A DNA stretch of 64,000 nt. It comes from Candidatus Sodalis pierantonius str. SOPE. GTDB lineage: Bacteria; Pseudomonadota; Gammaproteobacteria; Enterobacterales; Enterobacteriaceae. Under the pieces are notes generated by a model. The model saw only the letters and a program-made list of their open reading frames with translations. It made no database searches and had not been told where the DNA came from. Each line of letters starts with the position of its first letter. The first letter of the stretch is position 1. A program made the translations under genes and the position numbers. Location of the stretch: NCBI RefSeq assembly GCF_000517405.1, contig NZ_CP006568.1, positions 1,860,001-1,924,000 of the forward strand, written 5' to 3'. Below are positions 1-9,285 of this stretch, piece by piece.

Positions 1-166
1 CCGGAAATACCGCATGGCTCATGGCGTCGCCCATCAGCGCCCACCCTTTTAATACCATCAGGCACGATAGCAGCGAGGCGGGAACGGCGATAAGAAGCAC
101 AATCAAGAACGCATTATTCATGAAAGCAAAATGAAAGGGCATCAGCAAAGTGTCTGTCAGGCTCAT
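1..166 (-). CDS. sitD: SitD/YfeD-type Mn/Fe ABC transporter permease, N-terminal part
   Basis: Inner-membrane permease of a chelated manganese/iron ABC importer (SitABCD/YfeABCD family). Only the first ~55 codons lie in the window; the gene runs off the left edge. The start ATG (166-164) overlaps the sitC stop as ATGA, as expected for translationally coupled permeases. The visible part holds the first hydrophobic segment and the family motif LVLKGWALMGDAMSHAVFP-like (LKGWALMGDAMSHAVFP is seen). This part looks intact, but the upstream partner sitC is destroyed, so the transporter is probably not functional. Assignment to sitD rather than sitC rests on gene order and on the PFHF start; znuB-like permeases are a less likely alternative. 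Confidence 0.75.
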   Translation of the reverse strand, partial: MSLTDTLLMPFHFAFMNNAFLIVLLIAVPASLLSCLMVLKGWALMGDAMSHAVFP

Positions 167-175
167 CCTTTTTTC

Positions 176-1230
176 CGCTTTGTTGAATAAATCCGAAATT
201 TGTGACGACTTCCTCCCTATCAGGGCGATTGTTACATGATGCGGACGCTGTTTGGCATTCCTAACAACGTGATCCGGTTAAGCGCTTTGACCATTGCCAT
301 AGCCTCACCTACCTGCGCGTCATAGTCATGCAGACTCAGATGACCACCCAGAAGTATTTTAAACCGGAACATGGCCGTTTCAGCCAGTGAACGCCGGTGA
401 TAACCTACTTTCTTTTTCCAGGTATCGTTATTGCCGCTCAGATGCTGATTTGCCACCGCATGGTTACGCTCATGGTATCGAGCTGGCCAATATTGCGCAC
501 CACTTCGCGGTGGGATAAGCGGCTTTATTTTTTTCCTCAGCAGAGCATCATGACAGTAACGCGTATCGTAAGCACTGTCAGCCGACGCTTCCCTGATTTT
601 CCGGTGGGTTTGGTTAATCAGCCCGGGCAGCGCCTGCGCATCTGTTGTACCGCTTAGCGATAAATCGGCACAGATAATTTCATGTGTCGCGCTATCTACT
701 GCCAGATGAAGCTTGCGCCATACTCTGCGCCTCTCAGCCCCATGCTGCCTGACTTTCCATTCGCCTTCGCCGAAGATTTTCAGGCCGGTGCCATCGATGA
801 CCAGGTGTGAGATTTCGCCGCGGGTTGGCGTTTTTATGCTGATGTCGACGGTTTTTGCTCGCCGGCTGACCAGAGAGTAATCTGGGCAGCGCAGCGACAG
901 CCCCATCAGTTTAAAAATCGAGTCAACGAAACCCTGTAACGCCCGGAGCGAAAGGTTAAACACGCGCTTTATCATCAGAACCGTGGTAATGGCCATATCG
1001 GTGTAGTGAAGCGGCCGGCCACGATGTTCAGGTGGTGTACTCTCAGTCCATGCAGCAATGGCTGACTCATCAAGCCATACTGTCAGGTCCCCCCGTTGCC
1101 TGAGCGCATTGTTATATGCGGGCCAGTTGGTGATTTTAAACTTTTGCTTTGCCATGGGGACCTGATGTTGAAACGAATGTAGTGATCAGAGCCGCCAGTC
1201 ACCTAAAAGTTCGATTTATTCAACAAAGCC
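176..1230 (-). mobile_element. IS903-like element (IS5 family), complete
   Basis: Complete 1055-bp copy. The terminal inverted repeats read GGCTTTGTTGAATAAATC at the transposase-proximal end, and the same with a first-base C at the other end. It is flanked by 9-bp direct repeats CCTTTTTTC (167-175 and 1231-1239), so it is a simple insertion into sitC. It carries an intact transposase. Confidence 0.95.
232..1155 (-). CDS. IS903-type DDE transposase
   Basis: 307-residue transposase, the full length for the IS903 group. The catalytic triad is visible at D121 (LVIDGTG), D193 (ASADSAY) and E259 (SLAETAMF). The start ATG lies 75 bp inside the right inverted repeat. An 86-codon open frame on the opposite strand recurs in every copy and is a shadow. 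Relative to other copies it has I in KIFGEG and a C in the antisense frame. It is likely active. Confidence 0.95.
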   Translation of the reverse strand: MAKQKFKITNWPAYNNALRQRGDLTVWLDESAIAAWTESTPPEHRGRPLHYTDMAITTVLMIKRVFNLSLRALQGFVDSIFKLMGLSLRCPDYSLVSRRAKTVDISIKTPTRGEISHLVIDGTGLKIFGEGEWKVRQHGAERRRVWRKLHLAVDSATHEIICADLSLSGTTDAQALPGLINQTHRKIREASADSAYDTRYCHDALLRKKIKPLIPPRSGAQYWPARYHERNHAVANQHLSGNNDTWKKKVGYHRRSLAETAMFRFKILLGGHLSLHDYDAQVGEAMAMVKALNRITLLGMPNSVRIM

Positions 1231-1787
1231 CCTTTTTTCCTTAACTCGGTGCGAGCGCGTTTACGGGAGGCCAATAAGCCGTGCCGCGGCGCCAAAACGA
1301 ATGCCAGCAAAAAGAGGAGGGTTTGCAGCGAAACGATCAACCCGCCGGTGGCGCCGTCAAGAAAGTAACTGCTGTACGCGCCCACGAAACTGGTTAGCGC
1401 GCCCATAGGCACCGACACCATCTGCAAACGAGGGAAACGATCGGTCAGCAGCCAGACGGTGGCGCCGGGCGTCACTATCATGCAAATTACCAGGAGGGCG
1501 CCGACTGTCTGAAGCGCGGCGACCGTCGAGGCGGCCAGCAGAGTGAAGAACAAACACTTCAGCCCCACCGGATTAATCCCAACGGAACGCGCATGATTTT
1601 CATAAAGAATACCACCATCAGATCTTTCCACTTCACCAGCAAAATGGCCAGCGAGATACAGCCGATGAGCGCCAATTGCACAATATCGGACGGCGCAATC
1701 ACCAACAAATTGCCCAGCATGATCGTCTTGATATTCATCGCGGCGAGCCGCTGCGACAGCATAAATAGCCCGAAGGCGAAGAAAGAT

Positions 1788-2447
1788 GAGAACGTCAACC
1801 CGCGGCGAAATCTCACACCTGGTCATCGATGGCACCGGCCTGAAAGTCTTCGGCGAAGGCGAATGGAAAGTCAGGCAGCATGGGGCTGAGAGGCGCAGAG
1901 TATGGCGCAAGCTTCATCTGGCAGTAGATAGCGTGACACATGAAATTATCTGTGCCGATTTATCGCTAAGCGGTACGACAGATGCGCAGGCGCTGCCCGG
2001 GCTGATTAACCAAACCCACCGGAAAATCAGGGAAGCGTCGGCTGACAGTGCTTACGATACGCGTTACTGTCATGATGCTCTGCTGAGGAAAAAAATAAAG
2101 CCGCTTATCCCACCGCGAAGTGGTGCGCAATATTGGCCAGCTCGATACTATGAGCGTAACCATGCGGTGGCAAATCAGCATCTGAGCGGCAATAACGATA
2201 CCTGGAAAAAGAAAGTAGGTTATCACCGGCGTTCACTGGCTGAAACGGCCATGTTCCGGTTTAAAACACTTCTGGGTGGTCATCTGAGTCTGCATGACTA
2301 TGACGCGCAGGTAGGTGAGGCAATGGCAATGGTTAAAGCACTTAACCGGATCACACTGTTAGGAATGCCAAACAGCGTCCGCATCATGTAACAATCGCCC
2401 TGATAGGGAGGAAGTCGTCACAAATTTCGGATTTATTCAACAAAGCG
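1788..2447 (+). mobile_element. IS903-like element, 5'-truncated fragment
   Basis: The 3' ~660 bp of an IS903 copy, ending in a proper terminal repeat (ATTTATTCAACAAAGCG at 2431-2447). The left end and first ~110 transposase codons are missing. The junction with sitC near 1787 shows a short match (AACG-CAACCCGCGG with one mismatch). The flanks belong to two unrelated genes (sitC and rcpA), so this marks a deletion or rearrangement breakpoint, not a simple insertion. Confidence 0.9.
1795..2391 (+). pseudogene. IS903 transposase C-terminal fragment
   Basis: The reading frame from residue ~110 to the normal end RIM is open and keeps D121, D193 and E259. It lacks the N-terminal DNA-binding part, so it cannot transpose by itself. 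Confidence 0.9.
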
Positions 2448-2784
2448 TTATGTAGCTCGCTGAGCAGTTGATCTACAACTAATGTTGTTTTTAATATCTG
2501 TTTCCCCTGTATATCAAACGCGATAAGATCCCCCCGGCCGGCCTTTTTTGCGTAAGTAATAATGTTGTTTTGGCCTACTAATTTGTAATCGACAATGTCT
2601 GGCGACGAAATAAAGATTGTATCAACCGTCTGTGGCACTTGAATGACGCGAGTATCCCCGGCGCGAGGTAAGTTTCAGCTGCACCGGCGTAAGAAATCGA
2701 GCTAATGAAAACCCATACGCCCATGGCAATGAGACAACCTAAAGGGGGACGCGATGTTTGGTTTTTACAGATAGGCATCGCCAT
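2448..2784 (-). pseudogene. rcpA: Flp/Tad pilus secretin RcpA/CpaC, N-terminal fragment
   Basis: The start of the outer-membrane secretin of a Flp (Tad) pilus. The start ATG overlaps the rcpC stop (TAATG). A signal peptide follows (LIAMGVWVFISSISYAGA, cleavage before AETYLAPG). The N0-like domain then appears in another frame: VPQTVDTIFISSPDIVDYKL, then AKKAGRGDLIAFDIQGKQ. The frame changes at about 2660: CCGGGGAT would restore the frame with one more G, so a G seems lost from a short G run. The gene is cut at 2447 by an IS903 fragment, removing the secretin channel domain. Inactive. Confidence 0.75.
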
Positions 2785-3581
2785 TATCCTCTCAATTCCT
2801 TTACGTTGCTGAATTGAGGTAAAACTTTTTTGATACTGACTCTGGATGAGACGAGTTGTTTCTCATCGTTGGGTAAAAGTAATATCTCGCCCATACTTTC
2901 TAGAACTTTTATCTCGGCTAACTGCGCAGTGGTGAGCTTTAATGCCACGGTTCCCAGAGGCTCATCATTCGTGATTTTAGCTTTCCCCTCGGAGGATCGT
3001 CGTTCGATGTTGATAATCGGAATATTCTCGTAGAGACGGTAAAGGACATGGTCTTTATTTTCATTCACGCCATAACTCTCACTTTCACCGCTATTAAGTG
3101 TAATTTGGTTCGCGCTGCGCACTTCAGTAAGTCTGATATAAAGCGAGAGGGTATCTCCGTTACTTACAGAGGTCAGTAGATACTCGTCTTTTTTACTGAT
3201 GGGGAAATGGTAAATCACCCCAGAAGGAAGTTGATGATGACCGGTAACGATGCGGCTTACCGGTTGTTCGAGGACCGCCATGGTGAAATGTGCTCCTTTC
3301 GCTACGTGTTCTCTAAGTCGATAGCCTGCAATAACACCATTATTTATTTTGCTGATATCGCGTTTGTCATTATTAGCGTCATGGGTCTTGATATATTTTA
3401 AGGTATAGTCTTGTTCCGTTAAAAGGTCATTTGGTTTCAGGTCTTTTGAAGCCTCGGCCGTCAGGATGACGCTTCCAACGTCCTAAGTGGCTTCATTGGA
3501 CTGTTGCAGTTACATAAATATTCCGACAAAGCCTACCGCCGTCACCGCAATAGATAATATAAATAACCATCTGTAATTCAT
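2784..3581 (-). pseudogene. rcpC: Flp pilus assembly protein RcpC/CpaB
   Basis: CpaB/RcpC family periplasmic protein of the Flp pilus system, ~266 codons. The start ATG (3581-3579) overlaps the tadV stop (ATGA). A single N-terminal membrane anchor (WLFILSIAVTAVGFVGIFM) is followed by in-frame TAA and TAG stops within ~10 codons of each other. The frame is then open to the end. The body contains the SAF-like region (ASKDLKPNDLLTEQDY, then VIAGYRLREHVAKGAHF) and the RcpC domain from MAVLEQPVSRI onward. Re-initiation at the internal ATG 3281 would give 165 residues without a membrane anchor. Two nonsense codons make it a pseudogene. Confidence 0.75.
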
Positions 3582-3997
3582 GAAAAAATCTCGGTCTTAA
3601 AAATAATCGCATGACAGGTGTCAGACAACAGAAATGCGGCGGCTATTGCAACGCCATAGGGCACGCCATGGCGTAATGTTGCTTGACGAAAAAATAGGAT
3701 GCCTGCCAGTGCAATGAATCCGCCTATCAGTGCGGTGAGGAAGAGAAATGACATGTAGGCACGCCAGTCAAAAGCTAATGACATAACCGCTAATAGCTTA
3801 ACATCGCCTCCCCCCATTAAATTTCCCATAAAAAGCAGCAGCCCTATGCCGAGCACGACTAGCGCGAGAACCATGTTTGGCATCTTGCCCGTGATGAGAT
3901 TTATCGTGCACAGTACGGCAAACAATAAGGCAATATCGCAATTAGTGATAATCCGCGCGCGAATGTCTGTCACTGCGATGCGCACCAGTAAGCAAAT
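3578..3997 (-). pseudogene. tadV: Prepilin peptidase TadV/CpaA, 5'-truncated
   Basis: A24-family prepilin peptidase that would process Flp pilins in the inner membrane. It is hydrophobic, with several membrane segments, and shows the two conserved aspartate regions: an early TDIRARIITN motif and MGGGDVKLLAV (GxGD-like). The coding frame is otherwise open to TGA at 3578. Its start has been replaced by the end of an IS256 element at 3998, so only the first few residues are lost, but no start codon or promoter remains. It is the first gene of the minus-strand tadV-rcpC-rcpA block. Confidence 0.75.
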
Positions 3998-5312
3998 GAC
4001 CCTGTACACGATTCTGTGTAAATGCCTTTTCTCAGAAGTGACCGTCCAGGCGGTCACCGAACTCGATAATAAAGCGGCTCATTGCCATGCGCCAGTCCCT
4101 CAAAAGCATTGTCCATTTCTGTGAGGCCGCCTGTATCGCCAGCCACACCACCTTTTTCACTGCGTCGTCGGTCGGGAACACCTTGCGCTTTTTGATGGCA
4201 TGCCGGATCACGCTGTTTAACGACTCGATGGCGTTGGTCGTGTAGATCACCTTGCGGATGTCCGTTGGGTAGGCAAAAAACGTGGCCAGATTGGCCCAGT
4301 TTGCCTGCCAGCTTCGACTTATTTGCGGGTAGCGGATGTCCCAGGCACTGGAGAACGCTTCCAGCGCCTGCAAGCCGGCTTCTTCCGTAGGGGCCTGATA
4401 GATAGCTTTCAGGTCGCGGGTGACGGCCTTGAAGTCCTTCCAGGAGACGAACCGCAGGCTGTTGCGCACCATATGTACGATACACAGCTGGAGCCGCGCC
4501 TCCGGATACACCGCGTTAATAGCGTCAGGGAAACCTTTCAGCCCGTCTACGCAGGCGATAAGGATATCGTTCAGGCCGCGGTTTTTCAGCTCTGTCAGCA
4601 CGTTCAGCCAGAACTTTGCGCCTTCATTTTCGGCCAGCCACATACCTAGCAACTCTTTCTGGCCTTCGATGTTGATGCCCAGCGCCAGGAGCACAGATTT
4701 GTTGATGATGCGGCTGTCCTGCCGGACTTTTAGAACGATACAATCAAGATAAACAATGGGATAGACTGCATCCAGAGGCCGGTTTTGCCATTCGACAACC
4801 TGCTCCATGACCGTATCGGTGACCTTTGAGACCAGCGCCGGCGAGACATCGGCGTCATACAGCTCTTTGAACGCGGCGGCGATCTCGCGGGTGGTCATCC
4901 CTTTGGCGTACAACGATAAAATCTGGTTATCCATCCCGGTAATCCGGGTCTGGTTCTTCTTCACCAGTTGCGGTTCAAAGGAACCGTCACGATCGCGCGG
5001 AGTACGCAGCGCCAGCGGGCCATCGCCAGTGGTAACGGTTTTTGTGGAATAGCCGTTGCGGGCGTTGGTCCCCGGTTTAGGCTGATTTTTATCGTAGCCG
5101 AGGTGATGGGTCATTTCGGCATTGAGAGCTGCTTCGACGCTGATTTTTTTCAGCAGCCGATCGAAGTGACTGAGATCTTCAGGGGTTTTGAGATTTTTGG
5201 CCAGTTCGTTAGCCAGAGCCTGCAACTGTTTTTCGTCCATAAATTAACCTGTTTTTGATGTTGGATTGAACATATCAAAATCAGGCAAATACACAAATTT
5301 CTAAACAGGCTC
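3998..5312 (-). mobile_element. IS256-family element, complete
   Basis: Full-length ~1.32-kb copy. The right end (transposase start side) reads GAGCCTGTTTAGAAATTTGT on the minus strand; the left end reads GACCCTGTACACGATTCTGT. The flanks (AGTAAGCAAAT and GCAAGAAAGAA) do not match and belong to tadV and tadF in opposite orientation. The copy therefore sits at a recombination junction, not at a simple insertion. Confidence 0.9.
4032..5240 (-). CDS. IS256-family transposase
   Basis: 402-residue transposase of the IS256 (mutator-like) family and the only uninterrupted full-length copy of this IS type in the window. The DDE triad is visible as D166 (YLDCIV), D232 (ACVDGLKGF) and E339 (TTNAIESLN). 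It begins MDEKQLQALANELAKNL and ends DRLDGHF. It could supply transposase in trans to the defective copies listed below. Confidence 0.95.
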   Translation of the reverse strand: MDEKQLQALANELAKNLKTPEDLSHFDRLLKKISVEAALNAEMTHHLGYDKNQPKPGTNARNGYSTKTVTTGDGPLALRTPRDRDGSFEPQLVKKNQTRITGMDNQILSLYAKGMTTREIAAAFKELYDADVSPALVSKVTDTVMEQVVEWQNRPLDAVYPIVYLDCIVLKVRQDSRIINKSVLLALGINIEGQKELLGMWLAENEGAKFWLNVLTELKNRGLNDILIACVDGLKGFPDAINAVYPEARLQLCIVHMVRNSLRFVSWKDFKAVTRDLKAIYQAPTEEAGLQALEAFSSAWDIRYPQISRSWQANWANLATFFAYPTDIRKVIYTTNAIESLNSVIRHAIKKRKVFPTDDAVKKVVWLAIQAASQKWTMLLRDWRMAMSRFIIEFGDRLDGHF

Positions 5313-5498
5313 GCAAGAAAGAACGATAAATGTGAGGCTCCCGCCAGACTTAATACGTTGAGCACACTTTCTCCTGATATCAAACTTGATGGCAAACAGC
5401 CTCTCTATCAAGTCACTCTTTGCTATCAAATCGGTATTGGTAACACCTTTAACCCGCTTGGCGGCATAACCGCTTACGCTATTACAGTTGCGCGATAA
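5313..5498 (+). pseudogene. tadF: TadF-like Flp pilus protein, C-terminal remnant
   Basis: An open frame begins directly at the IS256 border and runs 61 codons to TAA at 5498. It contains LSPDIKLDGKQPLYQVTLCY and GGITAYAITVAR. Position just upstream of tadG, size and the short periplasmic tail style fit the C-terminus of TadF (a TadE/TadF pseudopilin). The assignment is by context and by eye; the N-terminal membrane helix is missing. Confidence 0.5.
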
Positions 5499-6009
5499 CC
5501 TGCGCAAATAAATGACGTGGAATGACAGGAATAATCATGTGTAGAATAAAAGTGAAACAGCGTCTTCGTCTGTTATGCTATAACGAATGCGGCTCGTATG
5601 CTGTGTGTTGCGCATTATTGTCAACGCTCATGGTCACGCTAACCGCATTTGGCCTAGACAGTGCCCACTTCTTGAACCAAAAAGCCCGGCTTTCGAATGC
5701 GCTAGAGCAAGCGGCGCTGGCGCTCACCGCCGAAGATAGCCCTGAAAAACGCGGCAATGTTGAGCGACATCGCCAGCTTGCCACGGAATATGTTCGGGCG
5801 TATATGCCGCAGCTAAAGGAAATGCCGAGCATTGAAGTTAGCATTAGGCCCTCCGGCAGCGATCAGGCCAATGCAGACTATGTTGAGTATCATGTCCAGG
5901 CGCAAATCGTTCACCACGCTTGGATTGCATCCGATTTGTATCAAACTTTTCCCGCCTCCGTGGACGTTGGTGACAATGCCGTGGCACAAAAGAAATTCAC
6001 CTCTAACAA

Positions 6010-7065
6010 TGCTTTGTTGAATAAATCCGAAATTTGTGACGACTTCCTCCCTATCAGGGCGATTGTTACATGATGCGGACGCTGTTTGGCATTCCTAACA
6101 GCGTGATCCGGTTAAGCGTTTTGACCATTGCCATAGCCTCACCTACCTGCGCGTCATAGTCATGCAGACTCAGATGACCACCCAGAAGTGTTTTAAACCG
6201 GAACATGGCCGTTTCAGCCAGTGAACGCCGGTGATAACCTACTTTCTTTTTCCAGGTGTCGTTATTGCCGCTCAGATGCTGATTTGCCACCGCATGGTTA
6301 CGCTCATGGTATCGAGCTGGCCAATATTGCGCACCACTTCGCGGTGGGATAAGCGGCTTTATTTTTTTCCTCAGCAGAGCATCATGACAGTAACGCGTAT
6401 CGTAAGCACTGTCAGCCGACGCTTCCCTGATTTTCCGGTGGGTTTGGTTAATCAGCCCGGGCAGCGCCTGCGCATCTGTCGTACCGCTTAGCGAATAAAT
6501 CGGCACAGATAATTTCATGTGTCGCGCTATCTACTGCCAGATGAAGCTTGCGCCATACTCTGCGCCTCTCAGCCCCATGCTGCCTGACTTTCCATTCGCC
6601 TTCGCCGAAGACTTTCAGGCCGATGTCATCGATGACCAGGTGTGAGATTTCGCCGCGGGTTGGCGTTTTTATGCTGATGTCGACGGTTTTTGCTCGCCGG
6701 CTGACCAGAGAGTAATCTGGGCAGCGCAGCGACAGCCCCATCAGTTTAAAAATCGAGTCAACGAAACCCTGTAACGCCCGGAGCGAAAGGTTAAACACGC
6801 GCTTTATCATCAGAACCGTGGTAATGGCCATATCGGTGTAGTGAAGCGGCCGGACACGATGTTCAGGTGGTGTACTCTCAGTCCATGCAGCAATGGCTGA
6901 CTCATCAAGCCATACTGTCAGGTCCCCCCGCTGCCTGAGCGCATTGTTGTATGCGGGCCAATTGGTGATTTTAAACTTTTGCTTTGCCATGGGGACCTGA
7001 TGTTGAAACGAATGTAGTGATCAGAGCCGCCAGTCACCTAAAAGTTCGATTTATTCAACAAAGCC
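6010..7065 (-). mobile_element. IS903-like element, complete but with broken transposase
   Basis: 1056-bp copy with both terminal repeats. No 9-bp duplication is seen (CTCTAACAA versus CTTTAGACT), so it probably arose by recombination between two copies with loss of the tadG sequence between them. Confidence 0.9.
6066..6990 (-). pseudogene. IS903 transposase, frameshifted
   Basis: One extra A near 6495 (AGCGAATAAAT instead of AGCGATAAAT) shifts the frame after the ICADL region. The catalytic residues end up split over two frames. An additional substitution changes VIDGTG to VIDDIG next to D121. Confidence 0.9.
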
Positions 7066-7265
7066 CTTTAGACTTTGAAAAAGATGGCATGAGTGAAGAT
7101 GTCATAGAGCAAAACACCGGTTGTATAAAAAAAATTAACCGATTGAAGCGTGATGCTATGAGGGAATTCCATAACATTCATCGTTTCGATAAAAACAGCC
7201 GCATCGCCATTGTGCCTTTTGATACAGGGGTACTTTATAAAGAAAAGTGTTATATGCCGTTAATG

Positions 7266-8321
7266 GGCTTTGTTGAATAAATCGAACTTTTAGGTGACTG
7301 GCGGCTCTGATCACTACGTTCGTTTCAACATCAGGTCCCCATGGCAAAGCAAAAGTTTAAAATCACCAACTGGCCCGCATATAACAATGCGCTCAGGCAG
7401 CGGGGGGACCTGACAGTATGGCTTGATGAGTCAGCCATTGCTGCATGGACTGAGAGTACACCACCTGAACATCGTGGCCGGCCGCTTCACTACACCGATA
7501 TGGCCATTACCACGGTTCTGATGATAAAGCGCGTGTTTAACCTTTCGCTCCGGGCGTTACAGGGTTTCGTTGACTCGATTTTTAAACTGATGGGGCTGTC
7601 GCTGCGCTGCCCAGATTACTCTCTGGTCAGCCGGCGAGCAAAAGCCGTCGACATCAGCATAAAAACGCCAACGCAGCGGCGAAGTCTCACACCTGGTCAT
7701 CTATGGCACCGGCCTGAAAATCTTCGGCGAAGGCGAATGGAAAGTCAGGCAGCATGGGGCTGAGAGGCGCAGAGTATGGCGCAAGCTTCATCTGGCAGTA
7801 GATAGCGCGACACATGAAATTATCTGTGCCGATTTATCGCTAAGCGGTACGACAGATGCGCAGGCGCTGCCCGGGCTGATTAACCAAACCCACCGGAAAA
7901 TCAGGGAAGCGTCGGCTGACAGTGCTTACGATACGCGTTACTGTCATGATGCTCTGCTGAGGAAAAAAATAAAGCCGCTTATCCCACCGCGAAGTGGTGC
8001 GCAATATTGGCCAGCTCGATACCATGAGCGTAACCATGCGGTGGCAAATCAGCATCTGAGCGGCAATAACGATACCTGGAAAAAGAAAGTAGGTTATCAC
8101 CGGCGTTCACTGGATGAAACGGCCATGTTCCGGTTTAAAATACTTCTGGGTGGTCATCTGAGTCTGCATGACTATGACGCGCAGGTAGGTGAGGCTATGG
8201 CAATGGTCAAAGCGCTTAACCGGATCACGTTGTTAGGAATGCCAAACAGCGTCCGCATCATGTAACAATCGCCCTGATAGGGAGGAAGTCGTCACAAATT
8301 TCGGATTTATTCAACAAAGCG
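7266..8321 (+). mobile_element. IS903-like element in tadG
   Basis: 1056-bp copy flanked by perfect 9-bp direct repeats CCGTTAATG (7257-7265 and 8322-8330). Taking out the IS and one repeat rejoins the tadG frame exactly (KCYMPLM then MNTGYHP). Confidence 0.95.
7341..8265 (+). pseudogene. IS903 transposase, frameshifted
   Basis: One extra base at the KTPTRGE codons near 7674 (CCAACGCAGCGGCG versus CCAACCCGCGGCG) breaks the frame after residue ~110. The 3' frame with D193 and E259 (here SLDETAMF) continues separately. Confidence 0.9.
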
Positions 8322-9285
8322 CCGTTAATGATGAATACAGGTTATCATCCTATACAAATGTTTTATCTTTCCAACAAGGCTCGAAATCTGCAAAATATTC
8401 CTGAAAGTCTAATCAATAAGTATCAATTGTCAACGTATGCAGATGTTCATCGCACTTTTTCATTGTACGAACTTGTGAATATCAAGAATTCAATAAAATA
8501 TAGAGATAAGCTTCTATTCACAAAATCTGGTATAAATTCTGATGGTCAACTTCTTTTTTATAATGAGGAGGCCGAAAGGATGATGCATGCTGCTGGTGTT
8601 GAACATTATAATCACATACTCCATCTATTGCTTATGGGCTTTCATCGACCGTTTAAAGATAAACACGGTGATATATTTAAGGATACGCTAGTTAACGATC
8701 ATTACTTGCCAAAGCTTTTTAGAAATCTCTGTTTAGGCGGCTCCCCCAATAATGAGGCCTTACTGCTTACCAATAACATCACCCAGTTGGAACATAAAAT
8801 CAAGGGTATCGGCGGAGGCGGCAATACCGTGGTGTTGTCCGGGATCCTTTTTGCCTCACGGCTTTTGAGTGAAGAAGACGATAAGCACACCGTCAAAAAA
8901 ATAATTTTCATCAGTGACACTGAAGATAACCATATTGATTTCACTAATGACTTTATCCGTCAAGGTCTCTGTCGGGATGTTAAATGGCAACTTAGCGTGA
9001 TACCGATATCTCACACGCCTAAAATAAAATGGAATACGTGCTTACTGTCTCCAGAGACCCGAACTACGACCGTAGAAGGCGTGGATACACCCATACCAGC
9101 AGTGACAAAGCCTTCAGAATTTGCGACTTCCTTAAAAGAAGCTGTACATGGTAGCGAAAAAATAGGACACAACATCGTAAAGGATTAATAGTGAGAATGT
9201 TCTTTTAGCCTGGCGTTGCCATGAAGCCCTATTGGCGGCGCCGTCGAATACATGGTATACCGTCATTGCGCGCGCCTAAGCGGCG

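Larger units (their letters stand above)
163..1787 (-). pseudogene. sitC: sitC/yfeC Mn/Fe ABC permease, IS-disrupted remnant
   Basis: Remnant of the permease encoded just upstream of sitD. Reading leftwards, the 5' third is missing and replaced by an IS903 fragment at about 1787. The remaining protein shows FAFGLFMLSQRLAAMNIKT, a permease transmembrane region, then DENHARSVGINPVGLK in another frame. One G appears to be lost near 1605, where TTCTTTATGAAAATCATGCG would be TTCTTTGATGAAAATCATGCG. Near its 3' end a full IS903 copy (176-1230) is inserted with a 9-bp duplication CCTTTTTTC. So three independent lesions are visible: 5' truncation, frameshift and insertion. Only the last few codons follow the IS before the TGA that overlaps sitD. 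Confidence 0.8.
5537..9188 (+). pseudogene. tadG: TadG-like Flp pilus assembly protein, interrupted twice
   Basis: TadG is an inner-membrane Flp pilus assembly protein with a TadE-like N-terminus and a VWA-like domain. Start ATG 5537 is preferred over ATG 5522 because AGGA sits 8 bp upstream. The N-terminus has a membrane helix (YAVCCALLSTLMVTLTAFGLD) and the typical LNQKARLSNALEQAALALTA. The frame is cut at 6009 by IS903. It resumes at 7066 (PLDFEKDGMSEDVIEQ), is cut again by a second IS903 at 7266, and resumes at 8331 (NTGYHPIQMFYLSN) to TAA 9188. The second insertion has a perfect 9-bp duplication and its removal restores the frame. The first has no duplication, and coding sequence between the two parts is probably lost. 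Confidence 0.7.

Noticed and set aside
397..657. 86-codon ORF on the strand opposite the transposase, repeated in every IS903 copy
   Set aside because: Exact antisense shadow of the transposase; it recurs only because the IS recurs and has no ribosome site.
4807..5258. 81- and 96-codon ORFs antisense to the IS256 transposase start
   Set aside because: Shadow frames of a conserved coding sequence, present in all copies, including dead ones.
6010..8321. Composite transposon formed by the two IS903 copies in tadG
   Set aside because: The 200 bp between them are tadG coding sequence, and only one copy has a duplication, so no cargo was mobilised.
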